DNA of 64,000 nucleotides from JAJZAM01 sp027391075. Lineage in GTDB: Bacteria; Actinomycetota; Acidimicrobiia; Acidimicrobiales; Palsa-688. The DNA lies in assembly GCA_027391075.1 (NCBI GenBank), contig DAHYHI010000092.1, positions 1 to 64,000 of the forward strand, in the 5' to 3' direction. The notes below the pieces were generated by a model. It made no database searches. It saw only the letters and a list, made by a program, of their open reading frames with translations, and was not told the DNA's origin. A program made the translations under genes and the position numbers. Positions 15,460 to 24,120 of this stretch are shown here, one piece after another; within the stretch, counting starts at the first letter, position 1, and each line of letters opens with the position of its first letter.

Positions 15460-16673
15460 AGACCTGCTCCCTCTTCGAATAGGTGTCCGAGACGATCTCG
15501 CTTCGTGCGAAGATAGCGGATGTTCTCCTCGTTTGGCTCGGTGTGGATCGGCACCCGCTCGACTATCTGCAGTCCGTAGCCCTCCAGCCCACCGCGCTTT
15601 GCGGGATTGTTGGTCATCAGGCGCATAGTCGTTACACCGAGATCGACTAAGATCTGAGCTCCTATCCCGTACTCCCTGCTGTCCACGGGCAGGCCGAGCT
15701 CGACGTTCGCGTCCACGGTGTCCAGACCGCCGTCTTGGAGTTCGTAGGCGCGCAGCTTGTGCGAGATCCCGATGCCTCTGCCCTCGTGGCCTCTCAGGTA
15801 CACGACGACGCCGAGGCCCTCCTCGGCGATGCGTTGCATCGCACCGTGAAGTTGCGCTCCGCAGTCGCAGCGCATGGAGGCGAACACGTCCCCGGTGAGG
15901 CACTCGCTGTGCACTCTGACCAAGACATTCTCGGCGTGGGCCGGGTCTCCCATGACGAAAGCCAGATGCGTCTCGCCGTCCAAGACGCTGGTGTAGGCGA
16001 CGCAGCGGAACTCGCCGAACGTCGTCGGGAGACGAGCATCGGCGCTTCGTGTCACCAGTCGTTCCGTGCGACGCCGGTAGCGAATGAGGTCTGCGATGGT
16101 AACGATCGGAAGCCCGTGACGAGCGGCGAATGTCTCAAGCTCGGCACGCCTCGCCATACCCATACCGTCCTCGGTGACGATCTCGCACAGGACTCCGGCC
16201 GGCGCCAACCCAGCCATCTTGGCGAGGTCTACTGCTGCTTCGGTATGGCCGGCCCTTTTGAGCACGCCTCCGTCGCGGGCCCTAAGGACGTGCAGGTGGC
16301 CGGGCCTGAGAAGGTCGTCAGGAGACGTTCTCCTGTCAGCTAGAGCGACGGCAGTGGCAGATCGATCCTGCGCCGAAATGCCCGTAGTAGTGCCAGACCG
16401 CAGATCGACCGTGACAGTGAAAGCTGTCCGCTGGCTTTCGGTGTTGCGTGCGACCATCAGAGGCAACTCGAGCTCGTCCGCTCGCTGGTTCGTTATCGCA
16501 GCGCAGATCAGTCCTGAGGTGTGACGGACGAAGAAGGCCATCGTCTCAGGGCTGGCGTGCTCGGCGGCTACGATCAGATCCCCTTCGTTCTCTCGGTCCT
16601 CGTCGTCGACGACAACGACCATCCGCCCCGCTGCTATGGCCGCAACCGCCTCGTCCACGCTGGAGAACGTCAT
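15456..16673 (-). CDS. ribBA: Bifunctional DHBP synthase / GTP cyclohydrolase II
   Basis: The N-terminal ~200 residues are 3,4-dihydroxy-2-butanone 4-phosphate synthase (VDDEDRENEGDLI, RPGHLHVLRARDGGVL, TEAAVDLAKMAG). The C-terminal ~200 are GTP cyclohydrolase II, with the zinc-site pattern VHSECLTGDVFASMRCDCG and RGHEGRGIGI. Together they supply both branches of riboflavin synthesis. 405 aa, normal for the fusion. It overlaps ribE and ribH by 4 nt each. Confidence 0.96.
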   Translation of the reverse strand: MTFSSVDEAVAAIAAGRMVVVVDDEDRENEGDLIVAAEHASPETMAFFVRHTSGLICAAITNQRADELELPLMVARNTESQRTAFTVTVDLRSGTTTGISAQDRSATAVALADRRTSPDDLLRPGHLHVLRARDGGVLKRAGHTEAAVDLAKMAGLAPAGVLCEIVTEDGMGMARRAELETFAARHGLPIVTIADLIRYRRRTERLVTRSADARLPTTFGEFRCVAYTSVLDGETHLAFVMGDPAHAENVLVRVHSECLTGDVFASMRCDCGAQLHGAMQRIAEEGLGVVVYLRGHEGRGIGISHKLRAYELQDGGLDTVDANVELGLPVDSREYGIGAQILVDLGVTTMRLMTNNPAKRGGLEGYGLQIVERVPIHTEPNEENIRYLRTKRDRLGHLFEEGAGL

Positions 16674-17335
16674 TGGGCGGCTCCGCCGTCACGGTTCGAG
16701 CTGTCGCCTACAGCGCTGTGGGAAGACGCGTACGGCGTCGAAGCCCCTGCCCTGAGAAGCCGCTCCACGTATTTGGCGATGACGTCTACCTCCAAGTTCA
16801 CGGCGTCGCCGACCTTGCGGCGGCCAAGGATGGTGGCCTCCATGGTATGGGGGATGACGGCGACTGCGAAGAAATCCTCGCCTGCCTCAACTACGGTGAG
16901 ACTGACCCCGTCGACGGTCACGGACCCCTTCTCGACTATGTACCTGCCGAGACCTGGGGGTAGAGACACCTTGAGCTCGGGTGAGGGACACAGAACGGCA
17001 CCTGTAGCGTCGACGTGACCTTGAACCAGGTGACCGCCAAGTACGTCTTGTGCGCTAAGCGGCAACTCCAAGTTCACAGGATCCCCGACGCCGAGGGCGC
17101 CTAGGTTCGTTCGGGCGAGCGTCTCGGGGACAGCATCCGCCGACCAGTGTCCGGCGCCGACTTCGGTGGCCGTTAGACAGCACCCGTTCACGGCGACGGA
17201 CCCACCCACGACTAACCGGGCTGCTAGACGCTCGGAGCGGACCCGAATGCAGCGGCCCCCTTCGGGGGCGCCAAGCGACGAGATAGCCTCGACGATCCCG
17301 ACATCTTCTACTATCCCGGTGAACACGGCCCTCAC
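16670..17335 (-). CDS. ribE: Riboflavin synthase (alpha chain)
   Basis: This enzyme dismutates two lumazines to riboflavin, usually as a trimer. Two tandem barrel repeats are visible: FTGIVEDVG with VNGCCLTAT in the first, and LVQGHVDATG with VDGVSLTVVE in the second. 221 aa, slightly longer than average through its C-terminus. GTG start overlapping the ribD stop (GTGA). No FMN riboswitch is visible here or upstream. Confidence 0.95.
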   Translation of the reverse strand: MRAVFTGIVEDVGIVEAISSLGAPEGGRCIRVRSERLAARLVVGGSVAVNGCCLTATEVGAGHWSADAVPETLARTNLGALGVGDPVNLELPLSAQDVLGGHLVQGHVDATGAVLCPSPELKVSLPPGLGRYIVEKGSVTVDGVSLTVVEAGEDFFAVAVIPHTMEATILGRRKVGDAVNLEVDVIAKYVERLLRAGASTPYASSHSAVGDSSNRDGGAAQ

Positions 17336-18378
17336 CGTAGGCTATCGCCGGCCCCGGTCACCAGATCGACTCGCAGGTCGCCTCCGAGGGAGCGAACCGA
17401 AGTGATCCGACCTCGGGTGACGGCCCTCATCGTAGATGCCCCGGGACCCGCGAACATTGCGAACCCGTCGTCACCCCCCATTAGAGCGGGAGCGAAGTAC
17501 ACGCTGTACTGGTCCACCAGGCGCTGGCGGTGAAAATCGCCTGCGACGCGTGCGCCGCCCTCGACGAGAAGCTGCAGCACTCCCCGCCCCCCTAGGAGAT
17601 CTAGAAGCTCTCCTAGGTCACCGTCGTGGAACAAGGCGGGGTGCACTTTCGCACCCGGGTCGACGGAGCTGGCACGGCCGAGCACCACTCGCAGCGGGTC
17701 ACGGCCGACGGCGTCGCGCACCGTGAGAGCCGGGTCGTCGGCGCGCACCGTTCCCGCTCCAACTGCCACGGCGTCGCTGATCGCCCTCAGACGGTGGGCG
17801 TCGGCACGCGCCTCGGGTCCTGTGATCCACTTCGAGGTGCCGTCAGGAGCAGCGATGCGCCCGTCCAACGTGGCTGCCAGCTTCACCACAACCCAGGGCC
17901 GGCCGGTTCGGCGGTGCTTGAGATAGGCGGCCAGCGAGGCTTCCACCGCCCGGGAGGCGACGCCGACTAGGACCTCAACCCCGGCCTCCCTGAGCTTCAC
18001 GACACCACTCCCCGATACGTGGTGGTCGGGATCCACCACTCCTACCACAACCTTGGAAACGCCTGCGTCGACGATGGCGTCAACGCACGGTGGCGTCCGG
18101 CCGTGGTGAGAACAGGGCTCGAGCGTCACGTACAGCGTCGCTCCCGCTGCGGCGGATCCGGCCGCTCTCAACGCGAGAAGCTCTGCGTGGGACCCACCCG
18201 GCGGTGACGTCGCCCCAGTAGAGATTTGCGTACCGTCAGCGCCGACTACCACGGCTCCTACCCACGGGTTCGGCGACGTGGACCCTCTCACAGCTTCACC
18301 GACGTCGACAGCTCGCAGCATCCACTCGTCGTCGCTGCCTGGGGTGCCGGCGCCCTGCGGGGTCCACCGACCGGTCAT
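17332..18378 (-). CDS. ribD: Riboflavin deaminase / reductase
   Basis: RibD deaminates the pyrimidine intermediate (N-terminal half) and reduces its ribosyl group with NADPH (C-terminal half). The deaminase zinc motifs are SHAELLALRAAG and LEPCSHHGRTPPC. The reductase part starts near residue 140 with RPWVVVKLAATLDGRIA and ends near LLVEGGARVAGDF. A start at ATG 18378 gives 348 aa and an ATGA overlap with the upstream gene. Confidence 0.95.
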   Translation of the reverse strand: MTGRWTPQGAGTPGSDDEWMLRAVDVGEAVRGSTSPNPWVGAVVVGADGTQISTGATSPPGGSHAELLALRAAGSAAAGATLYVTLEPCSHHGRTPPCVDAIVDAGVSKVVVGVVDPDHHVSGSGVVKLREAGVEVLVGVASRAVEASLAAYLKHRRTGRPWVVVKLAATLDGRIAAPDGTSKWITGPEARADAHRLRAISDAVAVGAGTVRADDPALTVRDAVGRDPLRVVLGRASSVDPGAKVHPALFHDGDLGELLDLLGGRGVLQLLVEGGARVAGDFHRQRLVDQYSVYFAPALMGGDDGFAMFAGPGASTMRAVTRGRITSVRSLGGDLRVDLVTGAGDSLR

Positions 18379-18887
18379 GGGTGCTGTGCTGGGCGCTCCC
18401 CGAGCAGGTCCAAAGCGTGGGGAAGGACTTCGATTACCGCTCCCAGGCACTCCGCCGCCCCTTTCGGCGAGCCGGGGGTGTTGATAATGACAGCCTTGCC
18501 CCGAATCCCCGCCACACCTCGGGACAGCCTTCCCAGTGGGCTCACTAATCTCATAGCCTCGGCGAGCCCTGGGGCGTCGCGTTCGATGATCTCCCGGGTG
18601 CCTTCTGGGGTCTGGTCCCGCGGAGCGAACCCGGTTCCCCCTGTAGTGACGACCAGCCCGTGAAAGCTGGCGCTGGCCCTGGCGAGCTCCCCTGCTACCG
18701 AGGCGACACCGTCGGCCACGACGGACCGTTCGACCACGCTGAACCCTCCAGCTTCGAGAACCTCTGCGAGCGCTGCGCCGGAACGGTCCTCCCTGGTTCC
18801 CCGGACGACTCCGTCTGAGACGGTGATCACCTTGGCCAGGTAGGCGCCACTTGACTGCGAAGGTGTCTCCGCCCCGTGACCGTCCAT
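18375..18887 (-). CDS. MogA/MoaB-type molybdenum cofactor protein
   Basis: This resembles the molybdopterin adenylyltransferase family (170 aa). Motifs: KVITVSDGVVRGTREDRSG, VVTTGGTGFAPRDQTPEGT and VIINTPGSPKGAAECL. Whether it is the active MogA type or the MoaB type cannot be settled by eye. I chose ATG 18887, 1 nt after the rpe stop, with GAGGG upstream. No other Moco genes are in the window, and its place inside a riboflavin run is curious but was probably set by transcription alone. Confidence 0.9.
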   Translation of the reverse strand: MDGHGAETPSQSSGAYLAKVITVSDGVVRGTREDRSGAALAEVLEAGGFSVVERSVVADGVASVAGELARASASFHGLVVTTGGTGFAPRDQTPEGTREIIERDAPGLAEAMRLVSPLGRLSRGVAGIRGKAVIINTPGSPKGAAECLGAVIEVLPHALDLLGERPAQHP

Positions 18888-18888
18888 G

Positions 18889-19560
18889 TCAGTGACCCTC
18901 CTGGTCAGAGAGGGCAAGCTCAGCCGACTTTCGTATCGCTCGTGCCGCGGCCACCGGGTCGGGACGTCCGAAGATTGCGCTGCCAGCGACGAAAATGGTC
19001 GCCCCAGCAGCGGAAGTCAAGGCGGCCTGCTCCACGTCGATTCCTCCGTCCACTTCGATCGACAGATCGAGGGAGTTCCGCTCGGCGTAGTTGGCCGCCC
19101 ATTCGATCTTGTCGACAGCGACGGGCATGAACTTCTGCCCGCCGAAGCCCGGATGGACGGACATGACCAACAACACGTCGATCTGGCCGAGGAACTCCTC
19201 GCACGCTTCGATAGGCGTCTCGGGGTTGACCGCCAGCCCGACTCCTATCCCCAAGCTGCGGCACTTGGCGATCAGGTCTGCTGTGGCACCCACCTCGACG
19301 TGGACGCTTACGCTGCTGGCTCCTGCCGCTGCGAAAGCCTCGAGGTATTGCCCAGGGTTGGTCATCATCAAGTGACAGTCGAGGTATGCGTCGCAGTGCT
19401 TCCGTATGGCAGCCACGACCGGCGGTCCTATGGTCAAGTTTGGAACGAAGTGGCCGTCCATGACGTCGACGTGCAACCAGTCGGCCTCCGGGCGAACGCC
19501 GTCTATCGCAGCGCCAAGGCAGGCGAAATCCGCGGACAGTATCGACGGCGCGACCTTCAC
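18889..19560 (-). CDS. rpe: Ribulose-phosphate 3-epimerase
   Basis: Rpe interconverts ribulose 5-phosphate and xylulose 5-phosphate in the pentose phosphate pathway, and so affects the ribulose 5-phosphate used for riboflavin. TIM-barrel motifs: APSILSADF, WLHVDVMDGHFVPN, CHLMMTNPGQY, VHPGFGGQKF and IEVDGGI. The GTG at 19560 overlaps the rsmB stop (GTGA) and gives 223 aa with the standard N-terminus. An earlier GTG at 19581 is less likely. Confidence 0.96.
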   Translation of the reverse strand: MKVAPSILSADFACLGAAIDGVRPEADWLHVDVMDGHFVPNLTIGPPVVAAIRKHCDAYLDCHLMMTNPGQYLEAFAAAGASSVSVHVEVGATADLIAKCRSLGIGVGLAVNPETPIEACEEFLGQIDVLLVMSVHPGFGGQKFMPVAVDKIEWAANYAERNSLDLSIEVDGGIDVEQAALTSAAGATIFVAGSAIFGRPDPVAAARAIRKSAELALSDQEGH

Positions 19561-20903
19561 CTGTCGGGGTTGTGCTCCCACGGTCCCAAACTACCCGACG
19601 GGGCCTGGGAACGTAACCCGAGCACGAACATTCCGTCGCTGTCACAGTCCTGGGGAAGCAGCAGAGCTCCCCTGCCGTGGGGACGCCATGGCGGGCCTGG
19701 TGGATCCAACGCCACGAGCCAGTCGGCGGCGTCGCTCAACCATACGTCGAAGTCGACCGTCTCAGCAGCGGTGACCGTGCACACGCTGTATACGAAGATC
19801 CCGCCGGGAGCGAGAAGCTCCCAAGAAACCTGGGCGAGGCGACGTTGCAGCGCCGCCAGGCGTTGCACGTCTGCCCGTGACCTTCTCCAACGGGCGTCAG
19901 GACGGCGGCGCAGCACGCCCAGCCCGGAGCACGGCGCGTCGAGGAGCACCGTGGAGAACGCCTCCCGACGCCACGGTGGATGCTCTCCGTCAGCCACCAC
20001 CGGGACGACCGATCCGCAGCCCAAGGCAGTGACGTTGGAAGCGACTGTCCTAGCGCGCGGCTCGGATATGTCAGCCGCCACCACCAAGCCGGGGCCCGGC
20101 CGGGCGGGACACGCCCCGGGTTCGTCCCTTGCGAACGCTGTAGACCCGGCGATCGCCGTCGCTTTGCCGCCAGGGGCTGAGCACACGTCGAGTAGCGCAC
20201 CTTCGCCGGCTTTTGACGACACGTAGGCTGCGACCAGCTGGCTGGCGGCGTCTTGGATATAGCCGTCGGCGCGTCGCGTGACCCGGCCCGGCCGGTTCAT
20301 CGCTTCGAGCGCCCCGAGGGCTTCGGCGTCACCTAGGTCGGCACTGAGACGCTCGACTATCCACTTCGGGTAGCTGAGGCGGGTAGCCGTGTCGGGCCAC
20401 TCGACTGGTCGCTCAGCCACCTCGGCGGACACTTTCCGAAGGACCGCGTTCACGACGGAGCGTCCGGGCCCTCGAACCTCTTCCACCGTTGCTGCGACAG
20501 CGGCGTGCGGGGGAATCCGAGTCCACACCAACTGGTACACCCCCAGCAAAAGCGACGCCTTGATATCGGGGTCCAAAGCGTCAAGGCGGCCCCCGGCGCC
20601 AGCCGGAGTAACCGGTCCCGGAGGTCTCGTCGACCCGGGCGCGCCCCGAAGTTGAGGAGGCCTTTTCGAGCCCGAGGCACTCCGGGGTTGCGCCAAGTGA
20701 CGCTCGATCAGCCAGGCGGCCGCTCGGCGCATACGGCATGCCCCATAAACCAACTCGGTGACGAGATGCCGGTCTCGTTCGTCGAGGTTGGAGCGCCCCA
20801 GACGCTCCGGTACGGCGACATTGGCACGCTCACCGGACTCGACCGCCACCATCGCGTCCAACGCGACTGCCCGGGCTGTCGCCGTCTGCCCACGCCGGCT
20901 CAA
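19557..20903 (-). CDS. rsmB: 16S rRNA m5C967 methyltransferase
   Basis: RsmB methylates C967 of 16S rRNA. An N-terminal NusB-like domain (residues ~1-140) precedes the methyltransferase domain with VCSAPGGKATAIAG (AdoMet site), LLDAPCSGLG and IFVYSVCT, the last two carrying the paired catalytic Cys. A start at TTG 20903 (TTGA overlap with fmt) gives 448 aa. The NusB-like domain holds a Pro/Gly/Arg-rich insert (about residues 71-106) not usual in the family. Confidence 0.93.
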   Translation of the reverse strand: MSRRGQTATARAVALDAMVAVESGERANVAVPERLGRSNLDERDRHLVTELVYGACRMRRAAAWLIERHLAQPRSASGSKRPPQLRGAPGSTRPPGPVTPAGAGGRLDALDPDIKASLLLGVYQLVWTRIPPHAAVAATVEEVRGPGRSVVNAVLRKVSAEVAERPVEWPDTATRLSYPKWIVERLSADLGDAEALGALEAMNRPGRVTRRADGYIQDAASQLVAAYVSSKAGEGALLDVCSAPGGKATAIAGSTAFARDEPGACPARPGPGLVVAADISEPRARTVASNVTALGCGSVVPVVADGEHPPWRREAFSTVLLDAPCSGLGVLRRRPDARWRRSRADVQRLAALQRRLAQVSWELLAPGGIFVYSVCTVTAAETVDFDVWLSDAADWLVALDPPGPPWRPHGRGALLLPQDCDSDGMFVLGLRSQAPSGSLGPWEHNPDR

Positions 20904-21808
20904 AGCGGAGTGCCGTGTGTATCGACGACGTCGCGAGAACCAGGCGGCCGCGTGGATCCGAGGCGCTCCCCCGCCGCCGGCCGAGCGCCACGCAACCACG
21001 AGCTTGCGTCCATCGGGCGTTTCGCCTGAGGTTGGACCTCGACTAGGCGTAACGCTCCTGCACCGGCGAAGACGACGGCGCCGTCGAGGCGGCCGGGAGG
21101 ACCCTGAATATGAGCGACTTCCGCCTTGAGCACCAGCAGCCTCTCGCCACGCCATGTCGTCCAAGCGCGACCGGCTCTAACGACCCGCTCTAGCTCGCCG
21201 GCGGGTCTGTTCCAGTCCAACTCGAGGTCGCCAGTGGTCAGCTTCGCTGCATAGCTGGGTTCGCCGACTTGAGGTTCGGGGTCTCCAAGCCCGTCAGCTA
21301 GGGCCTCTACCAGGAGTGCCGACCCCAGGTTAGCCAGTCGGCTGGTCAGCTCTGCTGCGGTGTCGGAGGCTTGGATAGCCATCTCCGCTCGCCGGTACAC
21401 CGGGCCAGTGTCTAGGCCCTCCTCCACCTTCATCAGGCATACACCTGTCGTTTCGTCACCGGCGAGTAGCGCCCGTTCCACGGGAGCGGCACCACGCCAG
21501 CGGGGCAGCAGTGAGAAGTGGACGTTGACCATTTCGAGCCGGGCGAGTACATCGGAAGGGATAATCCTGCCGTAGGCGACGACGATCCCGATCTCCGCTC
21601 CGTAGCCAAGGCAACCCTGAGGCGTGTGCTCGACGGGAATGGCGAACCGGTCCGCCAGAGCTTTAACGGGGGTCGGAGACGGCGCGCCACTACGCGACCG
21701 GCGCTTGTCGGGTCGTGTTACGACCACTGCGACGTCGTGCCCGGCCCGAAGGACCTCGGAGAGAACGACCGCAGCAGGTTCAGGCGAGCCCAGAAAGGCG
21801 ACTCTCAG
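20900..21808 (-). CDS. fmt: Methionyl-tRNA formyltransferase
   Basis: Fmt formylates initiator Met-tRNA. The formyl-transferase core shows YGRIIPSDVL, NVHFSLLPRWRGAAPVERALLAGD and the C-terminal OB fold. The family N-terminus (RVAFLGSPEPAAVVL) is encoded upstream of the first in-frame GTG (21727). The only possible initiator there is a CTG at 21808, 3 nt after the def stop, giving 302 aa. CTG starts are rare, so a sequencing error or an unrecognised initiation mode is possible. Downstream it overlaps rsmB by 4 nt. Confidence 0.93.
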   Translation of the reverse strand: MRVAFLGSPEPAAVVLSEVLRAGHDVAVVVTRPDKRRSRSGAPSPTPVKALADRFAIPVEHTPQGCLGYGAEIGIVVAYGRIIPSDVLARLEMVNVHFSLLPRWRGAAPVERALLAGDETTGVCLMKVEEGLDTGPVYRRAEMAIQASDTAAELTSRLANLGSALLVEALADGLGDPEPQVGEPSYAAKLTTGDLELDWNRPAGELERVVRAGRAWTTWRGERLLVLKAEVAHIQGPPGRLDGAVVFAGAGALRLVEVQPQAKRPMDASSWLRGARPAAGERLGSTRPPGSRDVVDTHGTPL

Positions 21809-21811
21809 CGC

Positions 21812-22312
21812 TCAGGCCTCGTCGAGTTGGCCTCGACGGCGCAACTCTTTCATAGCCTGCTTCTTTTGGTCCTTGTCGAGAAGGCTCAGCAGAAGCCGAC
21901 CGTCGAGATGGTCCATCTCGTGCTGGAGGCATCGCGCCTCAAGCTCGTCGGCTTCTATGGAGATCTCCCTACCGTCGAGGTCGTAGCCAGTCAGGTGGAT
22001 CTCCTTGGGTCTCACGATCGGGAAGAACAATCCAGGAATGGACAAGCACCCCTCGTCGTACTCCCACTCGCCGCTTTGATCGGCGATCGCCGGATTTATG
22101 ATCGTGACCGGCTCGGCGTCGCCGAGCTGGTAGACGAACATCCGCTTTTGGACGCCCACCTGCGGAGCTGCCAAACCCAGACCGTTAGCGGCATGCATCG
22201 TCTCCAACATCGACTCGGCGAGGCTGGCGAGCCGGCCGTCCACGTCGGTTACTTCCTTGGCCGGTTGGGTGAGGACTGGGTCGCCGAAGAGCCGGATCGT
22301 ATACGTCGACAC
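21812..22312 (-). CDS. def: Peptide deformylase
   Basis: Def removes the N-formyl group from new proteins. All three family motifs are present: GLGLAAPQVG, EGCLSIPG and QHEMDHLDG, with the metal-binding Cys and two His. The GTG at 22312 gives 166 aa. A -10-like TACCAT ends 6 nt before it, so the transcript is probably leaderless. It is the first gene of the run ending at 13871 and is divergent from the methyltransferase pair at 22388. Confidence 0.95.
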   Translation of the reverse strand: MSTYTIRLFGDPVLTQPAKEVTDVDGRLASLAESMLETMHAANGLGLAAPQVGVQKRMFVYQLGDAEPVTIINPAIADQSGEWEYDEGCLSIPGLFFPIVRPKEIHLTGYDLDGREISIEADELEARCLQHEMDHLDGRLLLSLLDKDQKKQAMKELRRRGQLDEA

Positions 22313-22318
22313 GGTTAC

Positions 22319-22324
22319 ATGGTA
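22319..22324 (-). promoter_or_regulatory. Putative leaderless promoter of def
   Basis: A TACCAT hexamer (22324-22319) fits the actinobacterial TANNNT -10 pattern. Six nt separate it from the def GTG, so RNA would start at or next to the initiation codon. No clear -35 is visible. Confidence 0.4.
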
Positions 22325-22387
22325 GCGCCGGCACGCCCGAACTGGCCGGAACGGCGCAAGGCAGCGCTTTTCTGCGAACCTTGCGTG

Positions 22388-23020
22388 ATGCCCCACTACT
22401 TCGACGAGGTTCCCGGCGTGGCTTCGCGGCCGGGTACAGTACTGCTGCGGTTGGCTGACTTCGACGCTGAGCTCGTGTCGGATCGCGGGGTCTTCTCAGC
22501 CGCGCGGCTTGATCCGGGAACGGCGGTACTGCTGGACGCGGGGGTGTCAACGGCCTCGGAGCGCGACCTAGAAGGGAACCTTCTCGACTTGGGTTGCGGA
22601 TATGGGCCTGTCGCCTGCACGGTGGCGCACCGTAACCCTCGTGCGACGGTCTGGGCGCTCGACGTCAACAAACGGGCGCTGGAGCTTACCGGGCGCAACG
22701 CGCTCCGACTCGGCCTCACCAACGTAGTGACCGCGACGCCCGAGGAGATACCCCAAGACGTGGCCTTCGAGGGCATCTGGTCCAACCCGCCTATCCGAAT
22801 TGGCAAGACTGCACTGCAGGAACTTCTCAGTGCCTGGCTGGACCGCTTGGCCGGGGCAGGGACGGCGCGTCTCGTCGTGGCGCGCAACTTAGGGGCGGAC
22901 TCACTAGCCGGATGGCTGGCTGAGCAGGGGTTCCGAGTCGACCGCTACGCCTCCAAGCGTGGCTACAGGCTCCTAGCCGTCCGTAGGGGTGGCAGCCCCG
23001 GGGCGGGTGACGCGTCGTGA
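22388..23020 (+). CDS. Class I methyltransferase (RsmC-like)
   Basis: This is a Rossmann-fold AdoMet methyltransferase (210 aa) of the small 'methyltransferase small' group. AdoMet motif I is LLDLGCGYGPVA near residue 70. Motif II is VWALDVNKRALEL. The NPPIR motif near residue 145 is typical of N2-guanine or N6-adenine methylation, and resembles RsmC. The order DF...RGVFSAARLDPGT matches short actinobacterial members. ATG at 22388. The next gene overlaps its stop by 4 nt, so both probably act in RNA modification. Confidence 0.85.
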   Translation: MPHYFDEVPGVASRPGTVLLRLADFDAELVSDRGVFSAARLDPGTAVLLDAGVSTASERDLEGNLLDLGCGYGPVACTVAHRNPRATVWALDVNKRALELTGRNALRLGLTNVVTATPEEIPQDVAFEGIWSNPPIRIGKTALQELLSAWLDRLAGAGTARLVVARNLGADSLAGWLAEQGFRVDRYASKRGYRLLAVRRGGSPGAGDAS

Positions 23021-23538
23021 AGCAGCTACGTCCGACGGACCTCAAGCGACTCCACCGGGAATGGAACCGGCGTCCCGGCTCGCGCATATCGCTCATCCTC
23101 GACGGAGTCCAGTCCCCGTTCAACGTGGGATCGATAACCCGGACCGCGGCAGCGTGGCGGGTAGAGCACCTGTACCTGTGCGGTCAGACACCCGAACCCA
23201 CGTCAGCCAAGGCGGCCAAAGTGGCGCTCGGCACTCAGAGGTACCTGACGTGGTCAGTTTTCGAACGAGGGGCCGAGGCGGTCGGAGCCGCCCGCGCGGA
23301 CGGCTTCAGGGTCGTGGGCCTGGAGCTCGCCGAGGGAGCGGATCCGCTGCACGAGAGTGTCCACGGCGGAGACGTCTGCCTGGTGGTGGGCAACGAAGAC
23401 CATGGAATTCCTGCCTCGACTCTCGAAGCCTGCGACTCTGTGGCCTACCTGCCTCTGACGGGAAGGGTCGGCTCTCTCAACGTGGCTACGGCAGTTGCCG
23501 TCGGCGTCTACGAGCTGCGCCGGCGGGATTGGACGTGA
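23017..23538 (+). CDS. SpoU/TrmH-family RNA methyltransferase
   Basis: This 173 aa protein is a single-domain SPOUT methyltransferase. The three knot motifs are FNVGSITRTAAAWRV, LVVGNEDHGIP and LPLTGRVGSLNVATAVAVGVYELRRR. Without an N-terminal substrate domain it resembles tRNA ribose methyltransferases such as TrmH; the target is not known. The GTG start overlaps the upstream gene by 4 nt (GTGA). It ends 24 nt from the convergent queF stop. Confidence 0.87.
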   Translation: MKQLRPTDLKRLHREWNRRPGSRISLILDGVQSPFNVGSITRTAAAWRVEHLYLCGQTPEPTSAKAAKVALGTQRYLTWSVFERGAEAVGAARADGFRVVGLELAEGADPLHESVHGGDVCLVVGNEDHGIPASTLEACDSVAYLPLTGRVGSLNVATAVAVGVYELRRRDWT

Positions 23539-23562
23539 CGGCGGCCGGCTGCTCCCGGCACC

Positions 23563-24054
23563 TCAGTGCCGGGCAACCCAGGTGGCGCTGACAGCGTCGT
23601 GCGCCGCGACCAGGTTCTCGCAGCGGGAGACTTGCAGCTCGTCGAGACCGGGAGCGACCCTAATGGCGATCGGCCTTATGGAGATCCCGCCCCGGGGAAC
23701 GAAATCCCCGAAGACCCGGAGCCAAGCCGGAGCGCACGTCTCGAACAGGTCATCGGCGATACGGTTCACGCAATCCTCGTGGAAAGCCCCGTGGTTGCGA
23801 TACGCCCCAAGGTACAACTTGAGGCTTTTGGACTCGACGCAGCGAAGCTGAGGAACATAGTGAACGTGCAGGCGTCCGAAGTCCGGCTGGCCGGTCATCG
23901 GGCACAGGCTGGTGAACTCCATGCACTCCAACCCGACAGCCCAACCTCCCTGCGGCCTGGGGTTGGCGAACGTTTCGAGGATTCCAGCGTCGGGATCCTC
24001 GTAGCGGTAACGGGTTTGGGCGCCCAGTACCGTCAGCTCTGAAAGGTCGCTCAC
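23563..24054 (-). CDS. queF: preQ0 reductase QueF (NADPH-dependent)
   Basis: QueF reduces the nitrile 7-cyano-7-deazaguanine (preQ0) to preQ1 for queuosine in tRNA. It is the short unimodular type: the nucleophile Cys51 and acid Asp58 lie in SLCPMTGQPDF, and ESKSLKLYL plus YRNHGAFHEDC form the NADPH/substrate site. The GTG at 24054 (163 aa) gives the family N-terminus. TACGGT at 24068-24063 could be the -10 of a leaderless mRNA. No other queuosine gene (queC, queD, queE, tgt, queA) is present here. Confidence 0.93.
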   Translation of the reverse strand: MSDLSELTVLGAQTRYRYEDPDAGILETFANPRPQGGWAVGLECMEFTSLCPMTGQPDFGRLHVHYVPQLRCVESKSLKLYLGAYRNHGAFHEDCVNRIADDLFETCAPAWLRVFGDFVPRGGISIRPIAIRVAPGLDELQVSRCENLVAAHDAVSATWVARH

Positions 24055-24120
24055 AGACGCCCACCGTAGCGGCCCGCAACCGCTCGCGTGGCCGGCTTGC
24101 GCCGTCACAGGCGTGCGCTG

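Noticed and set aside
14977..18378. FMN riboswitch for the rib genes
   Set aside because: No intergenic space and no RFN-element motifs in the run.
18886..20226. 446-codon plus-strand frame
   Set aside because: Antisense shadow of rpe and rsmB, both clearly identified on the minus strand.
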